Positions 1 through 5,495 of a DNA stretch of 5,503 nucleotides are shown here, in pieces; position 1 is the first letter of the stretch, and every line of letters starts with the position of its first letter. Under the pieces are notes generated by a model. The model made no database searches and was not told the DNA's origin. It worked only from the letters and a program-made list of their open reading frames with translations. The DNA is from an uncultured Lachnospiraceae bacterium (GTDB lineage: Bacteria; Bacillota; Clostridia; Lachnospirales; Lachnospiraceae): assembly GCA_947176785.1 (NCBI GenBank), contig CAMWSA010000275.1:1-5503 (forward strand), given 5' to 3'. Both the position numbers and the translations under genes were made by a program.

Positions 1-91
1 AGGCAATTGCGAAACGTTCTCCGCAAGTGACGTGGCTGGTCAATATATACAAAAATCGCCTATTCGAAAAGAACCAGGAAAGGGGAAAGCC

Positions 92-613
92 TTGAGAAGC
101 CCGGAAGATATAAGCCGTGCTGTGGAAGCATATGCGGACATGGTGCGGAGAATATGCCTTGTACATTTGAAAAATGAGCATGACACAGAGGATGTGTTTC
201 AGAACGTGTTTATGAAATATATGCTTTACAAAGGCTCCTTCGAGAATAGCGAGCATGAGAAGGCCTGGATTGTGCGGGTGACGATCAACGCCTGTACAGA
301 CTGGCTGCGCGGTCTGTCCCGCAGAAGGTGGGTTCCGCTGGAGTCCGTGCTGGAGGAGGGCGGCATACCGGACGAGACTTCCCGGGAGGTGCTGGAAGCG
401 GTGCTGCAGCTGCCGGAGAGATACAGGAAGGTAGTATATCTGTTCTATTATGAAGGATATTCCGCAGTGGAGATTGCGGGAATCCTCGGCAAAAAGGAGA
501 ATACAATCTATACCTGGCTGTCCAGGGCCAAAGGGATATTGCGAGAAATTTTGGACGCGGGGCTTCCGAATACGGAGCAGCGCAATGTGCATGCGGATGA
601 AAACAGGAGGTGA
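92..613 (+). CDS. ECF-type RNA polymerase sigma factor (sigma-70 family)
   Basis: An alternative sigma factor that would direct RNA polymerase to a small regulon, presumably held inactive by the membrane protein encoded next. With the TTG start it has 173 residues, normal for an ECF factor with only regions 2 and 4. Region 2 spans about 11-75, with DTEDVFQNVF (31-40) as the core-binding helix and EKAWIVRVTINACTDWLR (56-73) as the -10 recognition part. Region 4 spans about 100-152, with the helix-turn-helix in YSAVEIAGILGKKENTIYTW (123-142). The start is uncertain: TTG 92 has AGGGG at 81-85 with six bases of spacing and gives a typical ECF N-terminus. GTG 32 would add 20 residues but has no ribosome binding site, and the frame stays open to the left edge. 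The stop lies six bases before the anti-sigma start, so the two are co-transcribed. I cannot name the regulon. Confidence 0.93.
   Translation: MRSPEDISRAVEAYADMVRRICLVHLKNEHDTEDVFQNVFMKYMLYKGSFENSEHEKAWIVRVTINACTDWLRGLSRRRWVPLESVLEEGGIPDETSREVLEAVLQLPERYRKVVYLFYYEGYSAVEIAGILGKKENTIYTWLSRAKGILREILDAGLPNTEQRNVHADENRR
605..613 (+). promoter_or_regulatory. Ribosome binding site of the anti-sigma gene, overlapping the sigma stop codon
   Basis: AGGAGGTGA is a full match to the anti-Shine-Dalgarno sequence. Its last three bases are the TGA stop of the sigma gene, and ATG 620 follows at normal distance. Ribosomes ending on the sigma gene sit directly on this site, which suggests translational coupling and balanced production of sigma and anti-sigma. 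Confidence 0.8.
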
Positions 614-619
614 GCGGGC

Positions 620-1405
620 ATGAACAGGATTCGTGAGAGCATGGAAGGAATCAGGGCCTCCCGGGAATTAAAAATGCGCACCCTGCTGTATCTGGAGAGG
701 CAGCGCGACAGACGCAGCCGTCCGGTATGGCGCAGAGGGGCATCCCTTGCACTGGCAGCCGCAATTTGTCTGTTTCTTATGCTTGGGGCAGGATGGCACA
801 CTCTGTATGGCATGCCCACTGCCTATATCAGCATGGACGTAAATCCCTCTATAGAGTTGGGAATCAACCGTTATGGAAGGGTGGTGGCGGCAGAGGCATA
901 CAATGAGGACGGACGGGATGTGCTGCAGCGTCTCCCCCTGAAGAATAAGCCCTACGCCCAGGCGGTGGGCACGCTGCTTAAGGACGAGGCATATCGGGAG
1001 TATCTGACGGATAATGCCACGCTGGTATTTACCATTATCTCAGACAGCCCGGATGTCATCCGGGAAGAGCTTGACTCTCTCGATACGGGGGGGCCTTACC
1101 GGATTCTTACCTATATCAGCGACAGCCGCTGCATGGAGGAGGCACACCAATATGACATGTCCTTCGGCAAATACAGGGCCTATCAGGAGTTGGCGGAGTA
1201 TGACAGCAGTGTTACCATAGAGGATTGTCATGGGATGTCCATGGGAGAACTCCAGGACCGGATCGAGGGATGCCGGCAGCATGAAGAGACGGGGCATAAC
1301 GGGCACCACGGAGGCGGCGGAACGGGCAGCGGAGGGGGAGACGGGGACAGCCGCGAAGAGTACGGCGGCCATGGGGGACACCATGGAGGGCAGAACGGGG
1401 AATAA
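620..1405 (+). CDS. RsgI-like membrane anti-sigma factor with Gly/His-rich tail
   Basis: Probable anti-sigma factor for the ECF sigma encoded just upstream. Residues 1-40 are charged and cytoplasmic, the expected sigma-binding side. About 41-60 is one membrane helix. From 67 the protein is outside the cell. AYISMDVNPSIELGINRYGRV (68-88) followed by EAYNEDG is the hallmark of the RsgI middle domain. In clostridial RsgI proteins the Asn-Pro bond in this motif is reported to self-cleave, here N75-P76. A second conserved-looking segment, MSFGKYRAYQELAEYD (180-195) and GMSMGELQDRI (205-215), is of a kind I associate with RsgI-like proteins. The tail 221-261 has about 18 Gly and 7 His in 41 residues. 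No carbohydrate-binding domain is present, unlike the cellulosome RsgI proteins. The N-terminus does not show a zinc-finger anti-sigma motif (HxxxCxxC). Pairing with the sigma factor is inferred from adjacency. Confidence 0.88.
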   Translation: MNRIRESMEGIRASRELKMRTLLYLERQRDRRSRPVWRRGASLALAAAICLFLMLGAGWHTLYGMPTAYISMDVNPSIELGINRYGRVVAAEAYNEDGRDVLQRLPLKNKPYAQAVGTLLKDEAYREYLTDNATLVFTIISDSPDVIREELDSLDTGGPYRILTYISDSRCMEEAHQYDMSFGKYRAYQELAEYDSSVTIEDCHGMSMGELQDRIEGCRQHEETGHNGHHGGGGTGSGGGDGDSREEYGGHGGHHGGQNGE

Positions 1406-1415
1406 GCAATCGGGC

Positions 1416-1453
1416 ACAGGGATTCGGCCACAGGACCAAATCCCTGTTTTTTT
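1416..1453 (+). terminator. Intrinsic terminator of the sigma/anti-sigma operon
   Basis: ACAGGGATT (1416-1424) pairs perfectly with AATCCCTGT (1439-1447), a nine-pair stem with a 14 nt loop, followed without a gap by a run of seven T (1447-1453). It lies 10 bases after the stop of the anti-sigma gene, so the following gene needs its own promoter. Confidence 0.9.
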
Positions 1454-1527
1454 GTTGAAATTTGCCGGGTTTTGTGATAAAGTTTTTTAGTATCTGGAAA
1501 ATTTTGGTAATTATTCTGCTCATTTTG

Positions 1528-1536
1528 TGCTATATT
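1528..1536 (+). promoter_or_regulatory. Probable extended -10 promoter of the ibrA-like gene
   Basis: TGCTATATT holds the extended element TG-N followed by TATATT, five of six matches to the -10 consensus. It sits in an AT-rich stretch after the terminator. No good -35 lies 16-18 bases upstream (TTGGTA at 1504-1509 is too far), so recognition would rest on the extended -10. The start of transcription would be near 1543, leaving a leader of about 124 nt. Confidence 0.5.
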
Positions 1537-1542
1537 ACCGAC

Positions 1543-1666
1543 CGCAATAATTTTCCGGGCCCTGCCTGGCACATGTTGCATAATCGGGCAGCCTGTGCCG
1601 CGCAGGAGGGAAAATCTAAGCGGCCGTGGGTATATTTTACAGAAGAACAGGGACAGAGGGATCGGT
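1543..1666 (+). other. 5' leader of the ibrA-like gene with competing stems
   Basis: No gene of its own is seen here. The leader holds several mutually exclusive pairings: CTGCCTG (1562-1568) with CGGGCAG (1585-1591, one G-U); GGCACA (1568-1573) with TGTGCC (1594-1599); GCCGC (1597-1601) with GCGGC (1620-1624), whose loop contains an AGGAGGG (1604-1610) that serves no visible start codon. I do not recognise a known riboswitch class. The stems are short and could be chance in GC-rich DNA. Confidence 0.3.
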
Positions 1667-2989
1667 ATGTTAAGGGAATATGAGGAATGCGATGTGTATG
1701 AAAGGCTTCAGCAGCGTCTGAAGCTGATCTTTGAGGAATTTGAGAATATTTACGTCTCTTTTTCCGGGGGAAAGGATAGCGGCCTGCTTCTGAACCTGGT
1801 ACTGGATTACAGGAAAAAGCACTGCCCCCACAGGAAGGTGGGCGTGTTTCACCAGGATTTTGAGGCCCAGTATACTGTGACCACGGAATACATAGAGCGC
1901 ACCTTTGAGCGGATCAGGGAGGAGGCCGACATCTACTGGGTCTGTCTGCCCATGGCTACCCGAACAGCTCTCAGCAGCTATGAGATGTACTGGTATCCCT
2001 GGGACGACACCAAGAAGGAAAGCTGGGTCAGGCCCATGCCGGACAGGGAATATGTGATCAATCTGGACAACAATCCCATCACTACCTACCGCTACCGGAT
2101 GCACCAGGAGGACCTGGCGAAGCAGTTTGGCAGATGGTACAGGGAAGCGCACGGTGAGGGGAAGACAGTATGCCTTCTGGGCATGCGTGCGGAGGAGTCA
2201 TTGCAGAGGTACAGTGGTTTTTTGAACAAGAGGTACGGATATAATGGGGAGTGCTGGATCAGTAAGCAGTTCAAGGACGTGTGGTGCGCTTCGCCCCTGT
2301 ATGACTGGTCTCAGAGTGACGTGTGGCACGCCAACTATCTCTTTGGCTATGACTACAATCATCTGTATGACCTGTACTATATGGCGGGGCTTAAGGTGTC
2401 CCAGATGCGCGTCGCCTCTCCTTTCAACGATTATTCCAAAGACTCCCTGAATTTGTACCGGGTCATAGACCCGGAGATCTGGGTGAAGCTGGTGGGCAGG
2501 GTCAAGGGGGCGAATTTTGCCTGTATTTACGGAAAAACAAGGGCTATGGGATACCGCAATGTCACTCTGCCCGAAGGGCATACCTGGGAGTCCTACACCC
2601 GTTTCCTGCTGGACACCCTGCCAAAGCGGCTGCGGAACAATTATGTCAAAAAATTCAACACTTCCATCATTTTCTGGCACAAGACCGGGGGAGGCCTGGA
2701 CGAGGAAACCATACGGGAACTGCAGGACCACGGCTATGCCATCCGGCGCAACGGGGTGTCCAACTATACCCTGAACAAGAAATCCCGGATTATTTTTGTG
2801 GGCAGGATCCCGGACAACACGGATGATATAAAGTCCACCAAGGATATCCCCAGCTGGAAGCGCATGTGCTTCTGTATCCTGAAAAACGATCACAACTGCC
2901 GCTTTATGGGTTTCGGGCTGACCAGGGAACAGCAGAGGCAGATAGATGCCATCCGGCGAAAATACCAGAGTATTGAGGAGATCGTGTAA
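1667..2989 (+). CDS. ibrA: IbrA-like PAPS-reductase/PP-loop family protein with DUF3440-type C-terminus
   Basis: Resembles IbrA of E. coli, which with IbrB activates prophage-encoded eib genes; its reaction is unknown. The N-terminal half is a PAPS reductase/ATP-pyrophosphatase fold: SFSGGKDSG (31-39) is the PP-loop that binds ATP or a related nucleotide, GMRAEES (172-178) matches the second family motif, and SPLYDWSQSDVW (209-220) is the usual segment after it. The C-terminal half fits DUF3440, ending in PSWKRMCFCILKNDHNCRFM (395-414), with C401, C403 and C411 possibly binding metal or taking part in sulfur chemistry. It lacks a signal peptide or membrane helix, so it is cytoplasmic. ATG 1667 (440 residues) is chosen over the upstream GTG 1595 because AGAGGG (1655-1660) lies six bases before it, while GTG 1595 has no ribosome binding site. 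It is not a plain assimilatory CysH: the length, the DUF3440 part and the ParB-like partner argue against it. The symbol is given by family resemblance. Confidence 0.9.
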   Translation: MLREYEECDVYERLQQRLKLIFEEFENIYVSFSGGKDSGLLLNLVLDYRKKHCPHRKVGVFHQDFEAQYTVTTEYIERTFERIREEADIYWVCLPMATRTALSSYEMYWYPWDDTKKESWVRPMPDREYVINLDNNPITTYRYRMHQEDLAKQFGRWYREAHGEGKTVCLLGMRAEESLQRYSGFLNKRYGYNGECWISKQFKDVWCASPLYDWSQSDVWHANYLFGYDYNHLYDLYYMAGLKVSQMRVASPFNDYSKDSLNLYRVIDPEIWVKLVGRVKGANFACIYGKTRAMGYRNVTLPEGHTWESYTRFLLDTLPKRLRNNYVKKFNTSIIFWHKTGGGLDEETIRELQDHGYAIRRNGVSNYTLNKKSRIIFVGRIPDNTDDIKSTKDIPSWKRMCFCILKNDHNCRFMGFGLTREQQRQIDAIRRKYQSIEEIV

Positions 2990-3031
2990 CAGTCAGGCAG
3001 GGACAGTAAAGCAGTATGTTCCCGGAAAGCA

Positions 3032-3105
3032 CCCTGCCCGACGGCGGGACGACGGAAAGCGGCCGGATATGGAGCGCCGGCCCGATGTGCCGGCAGGGAA
3101 CCTGC
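3032..3105 (+). other. GC-rich inverted repeats in the ibrA-ibrB spacer
   Basis: The 153 nt gap between the two genes is GC-rich and contains overlapping stems: CCCTGCC (3032-3038) with GGCAGGG (3092-3098), GCCGGC (3076-3081) with GCCGGC (3089-3094) over a 7 nt loop, and GCAGG (3093-3097) with CCTGC (3101-3105) over GAA. These cannot all form together. No T run follows, so it is not a classical terminator. It could set the ratio of the two proteins by RNA processing or partial termination; this is inference. Confidence 0.35.
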
Positions 3106-3131
3106 AAAACGGAAGCTCCGGAGATCTTCAT

Positions 3132-3137
3132 AGGAGG
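3132..3137 (+). promoter_or_regulatory. Ribosome binding site of the ibrB-like gene
   Basis: AGGAGG five bases before ATG 3143. The in-frame TAG at 3131-3133 excludes a longer protein, which fixes this start firmly. Confidence 0.85.
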
Positions 3138-3142
3138 AAGAG

Positions 3143-3664
3143 ATGGAATATAAGAGTCCAGTATATCAAGTAGTATCGGTTCCTATAGACAAGGTGAGGG
3201 CCAACACTTACAATCCAAACAAGGTGGCACCGCCGGAAATGCGGCTTCTGTATGAGAGCATCAAGGAGGACGGCTATACCATGCCTGTGGTCTGTTACTA
3301 TGACAGGGAGGAAGATATTTATGTGATCGTAGACGGCTTTCACCGCTACCGGGTCATGCTGGAGCATCCCGATATCTATGAGCGGGAGGGGGGAAGACTC
3401 CCCGTCTCCGTCATTGACAAGCCCATAGACCAGAGGATGGCCAGCACGGTACGTCACAACCGTGCCAGAGGTACGCACAATGTGGAACTGATGAGCAGCA
3501 TTGTAAAAGAACTCCATGAACTGGGGCGTTCCGACGCATGGATCGCCAAGCATCTGGGAATGGACAGGGACGAAATCCTGCGCCTGAAACAGATCACCGG
3601 CCTGGCAGCCCTGTTCAGGGATGTAAAATTCGGCAAAGCCTGGCATCCGTCGGAAGAGGATTGA
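3143..3664 (+). CDS. ibrB: IbrB-like protein, ParB N-terminal/sulfiredoxin-fold domain
   Basis: Partner of the IbrA-like protein. It has 173 residues and is cytoplasmic. The ParB/Srx-type domain covers about 8-110: VVSVPIDKVRANTYNPN (10-26) is the opening strand and loop, and VDGFHRYR (63-70) stands where chromosome-partitioning ParB has its GERRyR nucleotide-binding box. The next block, TVRHNRARGTH (102-112), carries conserved Arg, His and Asn. The C-terminal part has a predicted helix-turn-helix, SDAWIAKHLGMDRDEILRLKQ (130-150), so DNA binding is plausible. There is no long dimerisation domain as in true ParB and no ParA neighbour, so a role in chromosome segregation is unlikely. In E. coli, IbrA and IbrB act together on prophage genes. 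The 153 nt spacing here and the lack of a terminator suggest one transcript. Whether the domain binds CTP or ATP cannot be read from the sequence. The symbol rests on family resemblance plus the neighbouring ibrA-like gene. Confidence 0.88.
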   Translation: MEYKSPVYQVVSVPIDKVRANTYNPNKVAPPEMRLLYESIKEDGYTMPVVCYYDREEDIYVIVDGFHRYRVMLEHPDIYEREGGRLPVSVIDKPIDQRMASTVRHNRARGTHNVELMSSIVKELHELGRSDAWIAKHLGMDRDEILRLKQITGLAALFRDVKFGKAWHPSEED

Positions 3665-3681
3665 GAGAGGAGACTTGGGAA

Positions 3682-3710
3682 TTGACAAAATGCCATATCG
3701 GTGATACTAT
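3682..3710 (+). promoter_or_regulatory. Sigma-A type promoter of the transglutaminase gene
   Basis: A perfect -35 TTGACA (3682-3687) is followed after 17 bases by TACTAT (3705-3710), preceded by the extended -10 dinucleotide TG (3702-3703). Transcription should begin near 3717, inside the palindrome that starts at 3708. It begins only 18 bases after the ibrB-like stop, so the downstream gene has independent control. Confidence 0.82.
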
Positions 3711-3735
3711 AGTCAACGACATGTCGTTGACTATA
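3708..3735 (+). promoter_or_regulatory. Perfect 28 bp palindromic operator over the transcription start
   Basis: TATAGTCAACGAC (3708-3720), two central bases AT, then GTCGTTGACTATA (3723-3735): every base of the 28 pairs with its partner. The left edge takes in the last three bases of the -10. A dimeric repressor bound here would block RNA polymerase. The shape, with TAGTCAAC...GTTGACTA arms, resembles operators of MarR-family regulators in Firmicutes, but the family call is inference and no regulator gene is in the window. As no T run follows, a terminator role is unlikely. Confidence 0.8.
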
Positions 3736-3794
3736 TAACCGAGATGTAGGTGTACGGAAAGTACCCGTAATAGGATTTCATAGGACAGTGAAGC

Positions 3795-5444
3795 ATGATG
3801 CAGACAGAGTGTGAACCGAAGACGGAGAAAAAAAAGAAAAAACTGAACAGACGGAAAAAGATAATTTTTGCAGGGGGTACCTTTCTGCTGCTTATCCTAC
3901 TGGCCGTGGGCGGCTGGCTCTATGTGGACAGCCTGGCCTACAAGCTGTGCCGGGTGGAAGCAGGCGTTTTGGTCACCCCCTCCGACTTTTTGAAAAAACC
4001 GGATGAGAATGCCGTTTTCACGGAGGACAGCCAGCCGTTTTCCGTCACGGAACCGGGTAGATACCAGGTGAGGGTAAAAAGCGGGTGGTTTACACACAGC
4101 TGCACCCTGGTGATTCAGGACACCATAGCGCCTACCGGCCAGGCCGTGCCCATGGAACTGGAATTGGGAGAGGACTGCGGGCCGGAGGATTTTGTGGAAA
4201 ATGTCTCGGATGCCACGGCTGTGGATATCGCCTTTGTAAAGGAGCCGGATTTTGCCATCCCAGGCCGCCGGACGGTTCAGGTGGCGCTTTTGGACAGGGG
4301 CGGCAACCGGACGATTGTGGAATCGGAGCTGCTTGTTTCCCCGGTGGCGGAGGACCTGACGGTGGAAGCCGGGCGGGCTGTTCCCGGTGTGGAGAGTTTT
4401 ATGCTGGGGGATGCGGAGGGCAGCTTTGTCACCAGAGTGGCGGCGCTGGACTGTCATAAGGTGGGGGATTACGCCGTTGTCATACGGGCGGACGGGGAAG
4501 AATATACCTCCATGCTGCATGTCAGGGATACCGTCCCTCCCGTTGTGGAGGTTCATGATATTGAGGGCTTTGCGATGCTGCCCAGGGCGGTGGAGGATTT
4601 TGTCACCAGAGTGGAGGACGCCACGGCGGTGTCGATGGCCTTCAGGGAAGAACCCGACCTGTCTTATGCCGGCACCCAGCTGCTGGAGTTGGTCTTTACG
4701 GATGAGGGCGGCAATGAGACCGTGAGAACCGTGAAGCTTACGTTGGTGGAGGATGTGGAGCCGCCGGTGATTAAAGGGGCCGGGGATCTGCTGGTATACA
4801 TAGGGGACGGAGTCTCTTACCGCAAAAATGTGACGGTGGAGGACAACTGCCCGGAGGGACTGCAGCTGACAGTGGATACAGAGCGTGTCAATCTGCGGGA
4901 AGCGGGAGTCTATCCCGTTGTCTATACGGCTTCGGATGCGGCGGGCAATACTGCCAGTGTGACGGTAAATCTCACCGTAATTGCCAGGGAACATACCATC
5001 GACGAGGTGAATGCCCTGGCGGACGCAGTGCTGGCGTCCATTATTACCCCGGAGATGAGCGACTGGGACAAGGCGCTGGCCATCTATAATTATATCCGGC
5101 GAAATGTGGGATATATCAATCACTCCGAGAAGGGGGACTGGGTCAGGGCGGCTTATGAGGGCCTGGCCAGGAGACAGGGGGACTGCTATGTGTATGCCTG
5201 CACGGCCAAGGCATTGCTGACCAGGGCCGGTATCAAAAATATGGACATTGCCAAGATTCCCACCAGGCGGGAGCACTACTGGAATCTGGTGGATGTGGGG
5301 GACGGATGGTATCATTTTGACACCACTCCCAGGACGGACCACACAGTCTTTTTCATGTGGACGGATGCACAGCTGATGGAATATTCCAATATCCATTACA
5401 GAAGCCACAATTACGATCCCACGGCATATCCGGAGATCAATTGA
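3795..5444 (+). CDS. Membrane-anchored extracellular transglutaminase-like protein with Ig-like repeats
   Basis: A 549-residue surface protein. Residues 1-22 are strongly basic and cytoplasmic (lysine run 12-16), and about 23-44 is one membrane helix acting as an uncleaved anchor. Outside follow Ig-like beta domains: two related modules at 54-181 and 190-317, then a further Ig-like domain at about 322-396 (PPVIKG... DNCPEG... VVYTASDAAGNT), of the DUF5011/HYR-like kind. The transglutaminase-like domain is about 399-549, with the catalytic triad visible as C464 (RQGDCYVYA), H494 (REHYWNLV) and D509 (HFDTTP). Such domains act as cysteine peptidases or cross-linking enzymes; in bacteria the substrate is often a surface protein or cell wall, and it is not determined here. 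ATG 3795 has only a weak site, AGGA at 3782-3785; ATG 3798 is equally possible. Control is through the palindrome upstream. The next gene begins 51 bases after the stop with no terminator between, so they are probably one operon. Confidence 0.92.
   Translation: MMQTECEPKTEKKKKKLNRRKKIIFAGGTFLLLILLAVGGWLYVDSLAYKLCRVEAGVLVTPSDFLKKPDENAVFTEDSQPFSVTEPGRYQVRVKSGWFTHSCTLVIQDTIAPTGQAVPMELELGEDCGPEDFVENVSDATAVDIAFVKEPDFAIPGRRTVQVALLDRGGNRTIVESELLVSPVAEDLTVEAGRAVPGVESFMLGDAEGSFVTRVAALDCHKVGDYAVVIRADGEEYTSMLHVRDTVPPVVEVHDIEGFAMLPRAVEDFVTRVEDATAVSMAFREEPDLSYAGTQLLELVFTDEGGNETVRTVKLTLVEDVEPPVIKGAGDLLVYIGDGVSYRKNVTVEDNCPEGLQLTVDTERVNLREAGVYPVVYTASDAAGNTASVTVNLTVIAREHTIDEVNALADAVLASIITPEMSDWDKALAIYNYIRRNVGYINHSEKGDWVRAAYEGLARRQGDCYVYACTAKALLTRAGIKNMDIAKIPTRREHYWNLVDVGDGWYHFDTTPRTDHTVFFMWTDAQLMEYSNIHYRSHNYDPTAYPEIN
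3954..4745 (+). repeat. Tandem duplication of a 136-residue Ig-like module inside the transglutaminase gene
   Basis: Residues 54-181 (3954-4337) and 190-317 (4362-4745) align without any gap at a constant offset of 136 residues (408 bases). Matching landmarks are VEAG 54/190, GxYxV 88/224, DTxxP 109/245, EDFVxxVxDATAV 131/267 and GGN 169/305. By hand count about 37 of 128 positions are identical. Each module seems to hold two small beta domains. The divergence implies an old duplication. Confidence 0.75.
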
Positions 5445-5479
5445 GTCCGGGAGGATCCTGAATAGCCGGGGATGGTGTC

Positions 5480-5487
5480 GGAGGGGG
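5480..5487 (+). promoter_or_regulatory. Ribosome binding site of the gene cut by the window end
   Basis: GGAGGGGG, eight bases before ATG 5496. It lies 35 bases after the transglutaminase stop, with no terminator between. Confidence 0.6.
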
Positions 5488-5495
5488 TTATACTT

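Noticed and set aside
1..30. Possible C-terminal tail of an upstream gene (nine codons then TGA in frame 1)
   Set aside because: Ten codons are too few to distinguish from chance; the sigma frame is also open to the left edge.
10..50. Possible ECF-type promoter (GAAACGTT at 11-18 with GTG or GGTC downstream) for autoregulation of the sigma gene
   Set aside because: The spacing to GGTC at 38-41 is too long, the nearer alternative is a poor match, and TATATA at 44-49 has no -35 partner.
1595..1666. GTG 1595 as the start of the ibrA-like protein
   Set aside because: No ribosome binding site precedes it, the codon lies within a predicted stem, and the extra 24 basic residues do not look like part of the family domain. 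ATG 1667 has a good site.
1406..1666. Search for tRNA, CRISPR repeats or insertion-sequence ends in the longest non-coding stretch
   Set aside because: No cloverleaf, regularly spaced repeats or terminal inverted repeats with target duplications were seen; only the terminator, promoter and leader stems are supported.
2198..2893. A 231-codon minus-strand frame inside the ibrA-like gene
   Set aside because: No ribosome binding site or recognisable motif; the plus strand carries a well-defined family with PP-loop and cysteine motif.
3016..3153. A 45-codon plus-strand ORF in the ibrA-ibrB spacer, overlapping the ibrB-like start by 11 bases
   Set aside because: The possible AGGG site is about 13 bases from the ATG, the peptide has no recognisable features, and the region is better explained by stem-forming sequence. 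Ribosome profiling would settle it.
3751..3769. Small hairpin TACGG/CCGTA in the transglutaminase leader
   Set aside because: Five pairs only, with an equally good alternative pairing of GTAC with GTAC; not followed by a T run and not near enough to the start codon to block it clearly.
3897..5408. A 503-codon open frame on the minus strand inside the transglutaminase gene
   Set aside because: It is the mirror of a real gene in GC-rich DNA. The product is rich in His, Arg, Pro and Ile with no domain I recognise, while the plus-strand protein has an anchor, repeats and an intact catalytic triad.
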